Assembly: GCF_000622385.1 (NCBI RefSeq)
Contig: NZ_JASD01000008.1
Span: 2,666,001-2,730,000 of the forward strand
Direction of reading: 5' to 3'
DNA: 64,000 nucleotides
Source of the DNA: Sulfitobacter noctilucicola
Lineage (GTDB): Bacteria > Pseudomonadota > Alphaproteobacteria > Rhodobacterales > Rhodobacteraceae
The notes under the pieces were generated by a model. The model did not search any database, was not told the origin of the DNA, and saw nothing but the letters and a program-made list of their open reading frames with translations. This document shows positions 26,193-33,233 of this stretch, in pieces. The translations under genes were made by a program, and so were the position numbers. Each line of letters opens with the position of its first letter. Position 1 is the first letter of the stretch.

Positions 26193-27095
26193 ATGACTGA
26201 CTGGCTCCTTTCCATCGAGGGTACGGAAGCGGGGCACAACGCTGCGCTGATATTGGCGCTTATGGCGGCATTTCTGCACGCGGCGTTCGGCGCATTGCAA
26301 AAAGGGCGGCATGATCCGTGGCTGACACGCGGGGCGATTGATTTTTCCTATTGCGTCATGGCGGCACCCTTCGCGCTGTTTGTTGTCCCTTGGCCCGAAC
26401 CGCATATGTGGATCATCTTTGCGGGCGCGTTCATTATTCATGTGATCTACAAGCTGCTACAGGCATGGGCCTATACCAAGGGTGCCTATACGGTTGTTTA
26501 TCCGGTGGTGCGGGGCACAGGGCCGCTTTTTGCCGTCATCGGGGCCTACGTGATATTCGGAGAGCGTTTCACCGGCATCCAGTGGCTGGGCATGGCCGTG
26601 CTGTTGAGCGGGATCTTCGGTCTGGCGCTTTATAACATGAAATATCTGGTGTCAGAGCGGGACACATTGAACGCGGCGCTTGGGCTGGCCGTGCTGACGG
26701 GGCTTTTTGTAGCACTATATACGACCTACGACGCTTACGGCATTCGGGCGACGCAGAACCCCTTCACCTTTCTGGCTTGGTTCTTCATGCTGGACGGTCT
26801 TGTGATGCCGGTTATTGCGGCGCGGCGCTGGATCCGGATGGAGCAGGCACCGGATTTGGGTCCGCTGATGCTGCGCGGTGTCATTGGCGGGATCATCGCG
26901 TTCTTCAGCTTTGGCGCGATCATGATGGCAACGCGGCTGGACAAAGTGGGAGAGGCGGCAGTGTTACGCGAAACTTCTACCGTGTTTGCCGCACTTATCG
27001 GCGTTGTTTTTCTTAAAGAGACGGTTGGCCCAAGAAGGGTAGCCCTGATGGCATTGATCGCAGCGGGCGCTGTGATAGTTGAGTTTGGCGGATAG
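26193..27095 (+). CDS. EamA/DMT-family transporter
   Basis: The product is 300 residues with about ten hydrophobic helices in two EamA repeats. The helix ends VVRGTGPLFAVIGAYVIFGE and RETSTVFAALIGVVFLKE are the matching repeat signatures. It starts 13 bases after ftsY and stops 9 bases before yciB, so the three genes form an operon. Substrates of this superfamily include amino acids and metabolites; none can be assigned here. Confidence 0.9.
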   Translation: MTDWLLSIEGTEAGHNAALILALMAAFLHAAFGALQKGRHDPWLTRGAIDFSYCVMAAPFALFVVPWPEPHMWIIFAGAFIIHVIYKLLQAWAYTKGAYTVVYPVVRGTGPLFAVIGAYVIFGERFTGIQWLGMAVLLSGIFGLALYNMKYLVSERDTLNAALGLAVLTGLFVALYTTYDAYGIRATQNPFTFLAWFFMLDGLVMPVIAARRWIRMEQAPDLGPLMLRGVIGGIIAFFSFGAIMMATRLDKVGEAAVLRETSTVFAALIGVVFLKETVGPRRVALMALIAAGAVIVEFGG

Positions 27096-27104
27096 GAGAG
27101 ACCC

Positions 27105-27710
27105 ATGGACGAACCCAAGACGATCAACCCGATCCTCAAACAGGTCCTTGAGCTGGGTCCGCCCTTGCTGTTCTTCGTGATCTATCTGCGCATCCGCGAT
27201 GATGTGTTTACGTGGGGCGGGGTGGAATATACCGGATTTATCGTGGCCACGCTCATCTTTGTGCCGATCCTACTGATCGCCATGGGTATCTTGTGGATTT
27301 TGACCGGCAAGTTGAGCCGGATGCAGATTTTCACCGCCTTTATGGTGATCTTTTTCGGCGGTCTGACGGCGTGGTTCAATGACGAACGGTTCTTCAAGAT
27401 GAAGACCACCATCGTCTACGCCTTTTTCGCCGCTATTCTGTCGATCGGCCTTATCCGCGGGCAAAGCTATCTTGCCTACGTGATGTCAGAGATGATCCCG
27501 ATGAAACAGGAGGGCTGGATGCTGCTGACGCGGCGGTTGACTGTGTTTTTTATCTGCCTTGCAGTCGCGAACGAAATCGTGTGGCGCACGATGTCGACAG
27601 ATGCATGGGTCAAGATCGAAACGTTCGGCTTTCCGATCCTGATGTTCCTGTTCCTTTGGAGCCAGATCGTGGCGCTGGAGCGATATACAGAAATTGATGA
27701 GCCAAAGTAA
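27105..27710 (+). CDS. yciB: Inner-membrane protein YciB/IspA-type septation protein
   Basis: The product is 201 residues with five to six transmembrane helices. It begins with the family hallmark LELGPPLLFFVIYL and includes AWFNDERFFKMKTTIVY and NEIVWR. YciB proteins act in septum formation and envelope synthesis. AGGAGAG precedes the ATG. Clustering with ftsY places it in an operon with membrane biogenesis genes. The 53-base gap to the convergent GST gene holds no obvious terminator. Confidence 0.92.
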   Translation: MDEPKTINPILKQVLELGPPLLFFVIYLRIRDDVFTWGGVEYTGFIVATLIFVPILLIAMGILWILTGKLSRMQIFTAFMVIFFGGLTAWFNDERFFKMKTTIVYAFFAAILSIGLIRGQSYLAYVMSEMIPMKQEGWMLLTRRLTVFFICLAVANEIVWRTMSTDAWVKIETFGFPILMFLFLWSQIVALERYTEIDEPK

Positions 27711-27763
27711 TCCGGTGCTGTAAGAAGCCCGAACGTCTTTTCTCAAAAAACACGTACCGCTCT

Positions 27764-28408
27764 TTAGCTCTTGCGCAGTTCCGCGTGAAGCGCACGACCG
27801 CGCTGCACACCTTCACGCGCACCCATCAGCTCAAGCCAGCGTGCCATATGCGGCTTGTCATCAAGCGTTTGTTGCTGGCCTTCCCACAATGATGCCCATC
27901 CCCAGATCGAGAAGTCGGCGATAGAGATGAAATCACCCGCGACAAATTCGTTTTGAGCCAGCTGTCGGTCAAGCACGCCGTAAAGCCGTCCCGTCTCCGC
28001 ACGGTAACGGTCTTTGGCGTAGGGCACGTCCTCTTTGGCGAATTTCAGAAAGTGATGCGCCTGTCCTGCCATCGGACCCAGCCCGCCCATTTGCCACATC
28101 AGCCATTCATCTACGGCTATGCGCTCGCGCTCTGTCGTGCCGCCAAACTGGCCGGTCTTTCGTGCAAGGTATTGCAGGATCGCACCTGATTCGAAGACCG
28201 ACACCGCCGCGCCATCCGGCCCTTCTGGGTCCACAATGGCAGGCATCCGGTTGTTGGGCGCAATCTTTAGAAACTCTGGATCGAACTGGTCGCCTGCACC
28301 GATGTTGATCAGATGTGTTTCATAGGGCAGCCCCATCTCCTCCAGTGCGACAGAGATTTTCCAACCGTTTGGCGTGGGCCAATAGTAAAGCGCGATGGGG
28401 GCGGACAT
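27764..28408 (-). CDS. Glutathione S-transferase, YfcG/YghU type
   Basis: The product is 214 residues. The N-terminal thioredoxin-fold domain carries YYWPTPNGWKISVALEE with the Thr/Asn active-site pair of the nu class, cis-Pro in NNRMPAIVDPEG and ESGAI for glutathione binding. The C-terminal domain is helical. Nu-class members mostly have disulphide reductase or peroxidase activity. AAGGAG precedes the ATG. It is divergent from the metZ leader. Confidence 0.92.
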   Translation of the reverse strand: MSAPIALYYWPTPNGWKISVALEEMGLPYETHLINIGAGDQFDPEFLKIAPNNRMPAIVDPEGPDGAAVSVFESGAILQYLARKTGQFGGTTERERIAVDEWLMWQMGGLGPMAGQAHHFLKFAKEDVPYAKDRYRAETGRLYGVLDRQLAQNEFVAGDFISIADFSIWGWASLWEGQQQTLDDKPHMARWLELMGAREGVQRGRALHAELRKS

Positions 28409-28468
28409 GGGCAGGCTCCTTTGTATCTGCAGCCATCATGCCGATACCGGCACGGATGCCAAGCATGA

Positions 28469-28497
28469 TTGACGAGGCAGGCCAAGAGGCGTAAGCC
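28469..28497 (+). promoter_or_regulatory. Candidate promoter for the metZ leader
   Basis: TTGACG (28469-28474) and TAAGCC (28492-28497) are spaced 17 bases. Transcription would begin near 28504, exactly where the SAM-II aptamer begins. The -10 box is poor, so this is supported mainly by the agreement in position. Confidence 0.4.
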
Positions 28498-28502
28498 ACT
28501 CC

Positions 28503-28556
28503 CTGTGGTGATTTGTTACCGGATTGCGGGCCACGTTAAACAATCTGCTAAAAGGT
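28503..28556 (+). ncRNA. SAM-II riboswitch aptamer upstream of metZ
   Basis: The conserved SAM-II core is present in order: GTGG (28505-28508), GATTTG (28510-28515), ACCGGATTGC (28518-28527), CCACGTTAAA (28531-28540) and GCTAAAAGG (28547-28555). GTGG pairs with CCAC to form P1, and ACC at 28518-28520 can pair with GGT at 28553-28555, closing the pseudoknot over the AAAAGG Shine-Dalgarno. SAM-II aptamers are known from alphaproteobacteria in front of methionine genes and lower expression when SAM is abundant. The next gene is metZ, as expected. Confidence 0.92.
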
Positions 28557-28560
28557 CAGG

Positions 28561-28746
28561 ATGAAAGCCCCCTTTCGCTTGACCGCGTCTGGGGTTTTTT
28601 ATTGCCCGGTTTGGACCGGGGCGGAAGGAAAAGGTCATGAGCAAGGATTGGAACAAGAGCACCAAAGCGGTGCACGCCGGTACGCGGCGCAGTCAGTATG
28701 GCGAAGTCTCCGAAGCGATCTTTATGACGCAGGGCTTTGTGTATGA
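28561..28746 (+). CDS. Putative leader ORF controlled by the SAM-II riboswitch
   Basis: An ATG lies six bases after the Shine-Dalgarno that forms the 3' strand of the SAM-II pseudoknot. It opens a 61-codon frame that spans the terminator hairpin at 28564-28600 and continues out of frame through the metZ start, ending at 28746. The peptide (MKAPFRLTASGVFYCPVW at its start) has no recognisable function. Its position suggests that its translation, not the peptide, matters. It may be a coincidental frame. Confidence 0.35.
   Translation: MKAPFRLTASGVFYCPVWTGAEGKGHEQGLEQEHQSGARRYAAQSVWRSLRSDLYDAGLCV
28564..28600 (+). terminator. Attenuator-type intrinsic terminator in the metZ leader
   Basis: AAAGCCCC (28564-28571) pairs with GGGGTTTT (28591-28598) over eight positions with one G-T wobble. 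Inside, CGC (28576-28578) pairs with GCG (28585-28587). Six T residues end at 28600. The hairpin lies 8 bases downstream of the aptamer and 37 bases before metZ, so it can stop transcription before the gene. Confidence 0.6.
28605..28620 (+). repeat. Hairpin just before the metZ ribosome site
   Basis: CCCGGT-TTGG-ACCGGG is a perfect 6-bp stem with a 4-base loop. It ends three bases before the GGAAGGAAAAGG ribosome-binding tract of metZ. It may separate the terminator from the metZ initiation region or act as an RNA-stability element. Confidence 0.5.
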
Positions 28747-29815
28747 CAGTGCGGAAGATGCCGAAGCGCGGTTTGAAAGCGCGGGACCAGACGAGTTCAT
28801 TTATGCCCGTTACGGCAATCCCACAGTTGCGATGTTTGAAGAACGCATCGCTGCGCTCGAAGGGGCGGAAGATGCCTTTGCAACTGCATCTGGCATGGCT
28901 GCGGTCAACGGTGCGATGATGTCGATCCTCAAGGCTGGTGACCATGTTGTATCGGCCCGCGCGCTTTTTGGGTCATGTCTGTATATCGCAGAAGAGATCT
29001 TGCCGCGATTTGGCGTCGAGGTAACCTTGGTTGACGGTGCCGATCTGTCCCAGTGGGAAGCCGCGATCCGGCCCGACACGCGGGCCGTCTTTTTTGAATC
29101 CCTGTCCAACCCAGCGCTTGAGCTAGTGGATATCGAAGCTGTCGCGAAACTGGCCCACGCCGCCGGCGCGCTTGTTGTCTGCGATAATGTGTTTGCAACG
29201 CCGATCTACTCAAAGGCTGTCGCGCAAGGCGTTGATCTTGTGATTTATTCTGCGACCAAGCATATTGACGGGCAGGGTCGTGCTTTGGGCGGTGTGATCC
29301 TGGGCAGTCGCGATCTGATACGCAAAACGATTGAGCCTTACATGAAGCATACCGGCGGCTCCATGAGCCCGTTTACCGCGTGGATCATGCTCAAGGGGTT
29401 GGAGACCATGCGCCTGCGCGTGCGGGCCCAAACAGATGCAGCGCAGAAGATCGCGCAAGAGCTTGAAGGACACGCGGCGCTGAAGCGGGTCATTTATCCC
29501 GGTCTGCCCAGCCACCCGCAGCACGCGCTGGCGATGGCACAGATGGGCGCAGGCGGCACGATGCTCGCGATTGAGCTTAAAGGCGGCAAGGAAGCCTCCT
29601 ATAAATTCCTGAATGCATGCAAGGTGGGTCTCATCTCGAATAACCTCGGGGATGCCAAAACCATCCTTACGCCGCCAGCCTTTACGACACACCAACGCCT
29701 GCCGCAGGACCAGAAGGACGCCTTGGGTATCACACCGGGATTGGTGCGTATTTCCGTTGGACTGGAAGATGAAGTTGATTTGATAGAGGATTTCTTACAG
29801 GCTCTTTCCAACTGA
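28637..29815 (+). CDS. metZ: O-succinylhomoserine sulfhydrylase
   Basis: MetZ makes homocysteine directly from O-succinylhomoserine and sulphide with PLP. The product is 392 residues, a Cys/Met-metabolism PLP enzyme. PLP binds at Lys208 in IYSATKHIDGQG; other motifs are YARYGNPT, ATASGMAAV and ESLSNPALELVDI. The leader carries a SAM-II riboswitch, which supports a methionine role over cystathionine synthase. A very strong ribosome tract (GGAAGGAAAAGG) precedes ATG 28637. An imperfect hairpin (CTGAAAAC with GTTTTTCAG, 29812-29832) overlaps the stop codon and may act as terminator. Confidence 0.95.
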   Translation: MSKDWNKSTKAVHAGTRRSQYGEVSEAIFMTQGFVYDSAEDAEARFESAGPDEFIYARYGNPTVAMFEERIAALEGAEDAFATASGMAAVNGAMMSILKAGDHVVSARALFGSCLYIAEEILPRFGVEVTLVDGADLSQWEAAIRPDTRAVFFESLSNPALELVDIEAVAKLAHAAGALVVCDNVFATPIYSKAVAQGVDLVIYSATKHIDGQGRALGGVILGSRDLIRKTIEPYMKHTGGSMSPFTAWIMLKGLETMRLRVRAQTDAAQKIAQELEGHAALKRVIYPGLPSHPQHALAMAQMGAGGTMLAIELKGGKEASYKFLNACKVGLISNNLGDAKTILTPPAFTTHQRLPQDQKDALGITPGLVRISVGLEDEVDLIEDFLQALSN

Positions 29816-29855
29816 AAACTGCCGTTTTTCAGCGGTTTACCAAAGCGATGTCAAG

Positions 29856-29871
29856 CTAAGTCATATCTTAG
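29856..29871. promoter_or_regulatory. Palindrome upstream of folE2
   Basis: CTAAG-TCATAT-CTTAG is a perfect inverted repeat 62 bases before the folE2 start codon, in the only gap upstream of that gene. In several bacteria folE2 is controlled by zinc regulators, but this repeat does not match a Zur box I know. It is a candidate operator of unknown regulator. Confidence 0.35.
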
Positions 29872-29933
29872 TTGGTAATCTTTGGGATGCACCCTAAGTA
29901 TCAAGGGCGTACAAAGTTGGGGGGGCTAAGCCC

Positions 29934-31028
29934 ATGAATGCAATCACTTCTGTTGAAAAGGCACCGGAACGTTCGGCTGCCGAAGAGGCGCTTGCGACCC
30001 TCAAAGCATGGGCGGCAGGTGCCACTCGTTCTGAAATTGAAGCGCTTGATCCGGCAGTCGCAAGACTGTTGTCGGATGATGCGGGCTATCCCGAGTTCAA
30101 CCGGACATATCCTGACGATTTTGCCATTGGCGACAATTACAAAGCGACATTGCCCGACCTCCAAAACGGGCCCTCCAGCCTAATCCGTGGGGCAAAACGT
30201 CAGATCCAGCACGTTGGTATTTCCAATTTCCGCCTGCCCATCGGTTTCCACACCCGCGACAACGGTGATGTGCGGCTTGAGACCTCTGTGACGGGGTCGG
30301 TCAGCCTTGAGGCGGATAAAAAGGGCATCAACATGTCCCGCATCATGCGCAGCTTTTACAAACACGCTGAGCGGACATTCAGCTTTGCGGTGATCGAAGC
30401 CGCGCTGGATGATTACAAAGCTGACCTAGAGAGTATGGACGCGCGTATCCAGATGCGGTTCAGCTTTCCGATGAAGATCGAGAGCCTGCGGTCCGGCTTG
30501 TCAGGATATCAGTATTACGATGTAGCTTTGGAGTTGGTGGAAAAAGCCGGCGTGCGACAGAAGATGATCCATCTGGATTACGTATATTCAAGCACCTGCC
30601 CCTGTTCGCTGGAGCTGTCAGAGCACGCCCGCGCGACCAGAGGGCAACTTGCCACGCCTCACTCGCAACGATCGGTTGCGCGTATTTCGGCGGTGATTGA
30701 TTGCGACAGCAATTGTCTGTGGTTTGAAGACCTGATTGATGCCTGCCGCCGGGCAGTTCCGACCGAGACTCAAGTGATGGTCAAACGCGAGGATGAGCAG
30801 GCTTTTGCGGAATTGAACGCAGCCAATCCTATTTTTGTCGAGGACGCCGCACGACTTTTCTGTGAGCAACTGCTGGCAGAGCCGCGCGTGAAGGATTTCC
30901 GTGTCATCGCCAGCCATCAGGAAAGCCTGCACAGCCATGATGCAATCTCGATACTGACAGAGGGGCCGACGTTCGAAATGGAGAGCATCGACCCCAAGCT
31001 GTTTAACACGTTATTTCACGTCGGTTGA
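29934..31028 (+). CDS. folE2: GTP cyclohydrolase FolE2 (type IB)
   Basis: FolE2 converts GTP to dihydroneopterin triphosphate, the first step of folate synthesis, and unlike FolE does not need zinc. The product is 364 residues, long for the family because of an N-terminal extension of about 50. The catalytic Cys lies in STCPCS (Cys222 or Cys224), and PHSQRS (242-247) and VGISNFRLP (94-102) are family blocks. folB and folP lie 15 kb away in this window; no folE is seen here. The upstream ribosome site is a G-run rather than a standard motif. Confidence 0.94.
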   Translation: MNAITSVEKAPERSAAEEALATLKAWAAGATRSEIEALDPAVARLLSDDAGYPEFNRTYPDDFAIGDNYKATLPDLQNGPSSLIRGAKRQIQHVGISNFRLPIGFHTRDNGDVRLETSVTGSVSLEADKKGINMSRIMRSFYKHAERTFSFAVIEAALDDYKADLESMDARIQMRFSFPMKIESLRSGLSGYQYYDVALELVEKAGVRQKMIHLDYVYSSTCPCSLELSEHARATRGQLATPHSQRSVARISAVIDCDSNCLWFEDLIDACRRAVPTETQVMVKREDEQAFAELNAANPIFVEDAARLFCEQLLAEPRVKDFRVIASHQESLHSHDAISILTEGPTFEMESIDPKLFNTLFHVG

Positions 31029-31031
31029 CGA

Positions 31032-31214
31032 TCACCCGTCACTGACCCGACCGCGCTTTTGCGCATTGGGGTCGCTGGCGGGTGCTTCCCCTAGTGTCGC
31101 TTCGGCGTTGTGCCATTTTTCCTGAGCGCCTTTCGGCGATTTTGGATTGTCGTCGCGTGCTACCTCGGGACGGCGGTCTTTGCCTTGGTCTGTTTCGTTG
31201 TCATGGTCGGCCAT
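31032..31214 (-). CDS. Small hydrophilic protein, unknown function
   Basis: The product is 60 residues, very rich in Asp, Lys, Glu, Asn and Pro (MADHDNETDQGKDRRPEVAR) with no hydrophobic core, so it is probably disordered. GAGGATC precedes the ATG at 31214 with proper spacing, which is the main support for it being real. It is convergent with folE2, with only three bases between stop codons. Confidence 0.5.
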   Translation of the reverse strand: MADHDNETDQGKDRRPEVARDDNPKSPKGAQEKWHNAEATLGEAPASDPNAQKRGRVSDG

Positions 31215-31388
31215 TTTTGATCCTCTCATATTAACGGTTTGTCTGCCCCCTCAACGCATAGGTTCAGTGCCGGTTCCTGCGGCTTATGCATTTGAGAGGG
31301 GGCGGCTATGCAGAAATAGGCCTTCTCTGCGGTGCAGCATCGGCCTATCTGAAGCTCAACGAAACACAGGCAAATCGAAAGATTAATT

Positions 31389-31640
31389 ATGGCTTACCAA
31401 GAGATTACAGCGGCAAGCGCCGTTCTGAACCACGAAATCGCACTGACCCGCCGCTTCTTTGTTGGCGTTGGAAACTGGTTTTCCCGCGTAGGTGAGAGCA
31501 TGGCAAAAGGCTCCGTTGGCCAGCGTCGTTACGATCAGGCCGAAGCGCTGAACGCACTGTCCGACGCAGAGCTGGCGAAAAAAGGTCTCAAGCGCGAAGA
31601 GATCATCCACCACGTCTTCCGCGATCTATACTACATCTAA
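31389..31640 (+). CDS. DUF1127-like small protein
   Basis: The product is 83 residues. The C-terminal segment LNALSDAELAKKGLKREEIIHHVF matches the DUF1127 (YjiS-like) pattern Leu-x-x-Leu-Ser-Asp-x-x-Leu-x-x-hydrophobic-Gly-Leu-x-Arg-x-x-Ile. The N-terminal half has an Arg-flanked amphipathic helix. Short DUF1127 proteins in alphaproteobacteria can affect RNA turnover and phosphate or stress responses, so this role is possible. A strong terminator follows it. Confidence 0.75.
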   Translation: MAYQEITAASAVLNHEIALTRRFFVGVGNWFSRVGESMAKGSVGQRRYDQAEALNALSDAELAKKGLKREEIIHHVFRDLYYI

Positions 31641-31676
31641 TTCGCAATCGGGCCTGAATAGGCTTGATTTGAGAAC

Positions 31677-31726
31677 CGGCTCGTCCCCGCTGCAGCTTTT
31701 CAGGCAGATCGGGGCGGGCCGTTTTT
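31677..31726 (+). terminator. Intrinsic terminator after the DUF1127-like gene
   Basis: The arms CGGCTCG plus CCCCG (31677-31689, with one bulged T) and CGGGG plus CGGGCCG (31710-31721) form a GC-rich stem followed by five T residues. It separates the DUF1127-like gene from trkH and shows that trkH needs its own promoter, either inside or after this hairpin. Confidence 0.75.
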
Positions 31727-31784
31727 GTTTGCGCCGCAAGGTGATCGCTTGACACGGCCCAACCACCGCGCCAACGCTGCGATC

Positions 31785-33233
31785 ATGTTGGATTTGCGCC
31801 CTGTCGGATATGTGGTTGGTCTGTTGGTGGCCGTGTTGGGCCTTGCCATGATCCTTCCCATGATGGTGGATGTGGCCGAGGGACGGGGCCACTGGACGGT
31901 CTTTGCGGAATCGGCGCTCATCACCACGCTCGCCGGTGGAATGATCGCACTTGCCTGTGCGAACGGTGTGGACGAGGGGTTGTCGATCCAGCAGACCTTC
32001 TTGTTGACCACTGGCGTCTGGATGATGCTGCCGCTTTTTGGTGCGTTGCCGTTTATGCTGGGTGCCACCGGCTCAGATTTCACGGATGCGTTCTTCGAAG
32101 CGATGTCAGGACTGACTACCACAGGATCGACGGTTCTTAACGGGTTGGATACACTGCCTAAAGGCCTGCTGTTGTGGCGCGGTATTCTGCAATGGCTGGG
32201 TGGTGTCGGTATCATCGTTGTGGCCATGGTTTTCCTGCCCGAACTCAAGGTCGGGGGAATGCAGATTTTCAAATCCGAAAGCTTTGATACGTTTGGAAAA
32301 ATCCTGCCGCGTGCGGGTCAGATTGCCACCCAGATTTCCGTCATCTACCTCTGGCTGACGCTGGCTTGCGCCATGGGGTATCTTGCCGTCGGGATGAGCG
32401 TTTTTGACGCGAGCGTTCATGCCCTGACTACCATCGCGACAGGCGGATTTGCCAACTACGACGCATCATTCGGCGCGTTCACGGGTAACGCCGAATACGT
32501 GGCATCCTTGTTCATGATCCTCGCGGCTTTGCCCTTTGTGCGGTATGTTCAACTGCTCAACGGGAATGCCATGGCGCTGCACCGCGATCCGCAGGTGCGC
32601 GGGTTTCTTTTAACCTTGCTGATCATCATCATTGTTACGGTCATCCTGCTCCAGCAGATATTCCCGCACAGCTGGGAGCAGAGCTTTCGCGAAGCGCTGT
32701 TCAATGTGACGTCCATTATATCCGGTACCGGCTATGCCTCGGTCGACTATATGAAATGGGGATCGTTTGCGGTTACCTTATTCTTCTTCATCGGTTTGAT
32801 CGGCGGCTGCGCGGGCTCCACCGCATGCTCGATCAAAGTCTTCCGCTACCAGCTGTTGTTCGCGTCCATTCGCGCCCAGTTGATGCGCATCCGTTCGCCG
32901 CACGGTATTTTCACCCCGCGCTATGACGGGCGGCCGGTTGGGCCTGATGTTTTATCCTCCGTCATGTCGTTTTTCATGTTTTTTATCGTGACACTTGGTC
33001 TGGTCGCTGTGGCGCTCAGCCTGACTGGTCTGGACTTCATCACGTCTGTTTCAGGGGCAGGGGCCGCTTTGGCAAACATCGGTCCGGGGCTGGGTGATAT
33101 CATCGGGCCTGCGGGGAACTTCAGCAGTCTCAATGACACTGCGAAATGGATACTGGCCATTGCCATGCTGGTCGGTCGGCTGGAGTTGCTGGCCGTCTAT
33201 GTCATTCTTACCGTCAAATTCTGGAGAGCCTGA
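31785..33233 (+). CDS. trkH: Potassium uptake transmembrane protein TrkH/TrkG
   Basis: This is the K+-translocating subunit of the Trk system. The product is 482 residues with the four pore repeats. Selectivity-type segments are visible in SGLTTTGSTVL, TTIATGGFANYD, SIISGTGYASVD and VSGAGAALANIGPGLG. I chose ATG 31785 (MLDLRPVGYVVG). A TTG at 31749 with AAGGTG upstream is an alternative that would add 12 residues. The stop overlaps the next gene by one base (TGATG). trkA is not seen in the window. Confidence 0.92.
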   Translation: MLDLRPVGYVVGLLVAVLGLAMILPMMVDVAEGRGHWTVFAESALITTLAGGMIALACANGVDEGLSIQQTFLLTTGVWMMLPLFGALPFMLGATGSDFTDAFFEAMSGLTTTGSTVLNGLDTLPKGLLLWRGILQWLGGVGIIVVAMVFLPELKVGGMQIFKSESFDTFGKILPRAGQIATQISVIYLWLTLACAMGYLAVGMSVFDASVHALTTIATGGFANYDASFGAFTGNAEYVASLFMILAALPFVRYVQLLNGNAMALHRDPQVRGFLLTLLIIIIVTVILLQQIFPHSWEQSFREALFNVTSIISGTGYASVDYMKWGSFAVTLFFFIGLIGGCAGSTACSIKVFRYQLLFASIRAQLMRIRSPHGIFTPRYDGRPVGPDVLSSVMSFFMFFIVTLGLVAVALSLTGLDFITSVSGAGAALANIGPGLGDIIGPAGNFSSLNDTAKWILAIAMLVGRLELLAVYVILTVKFWRA

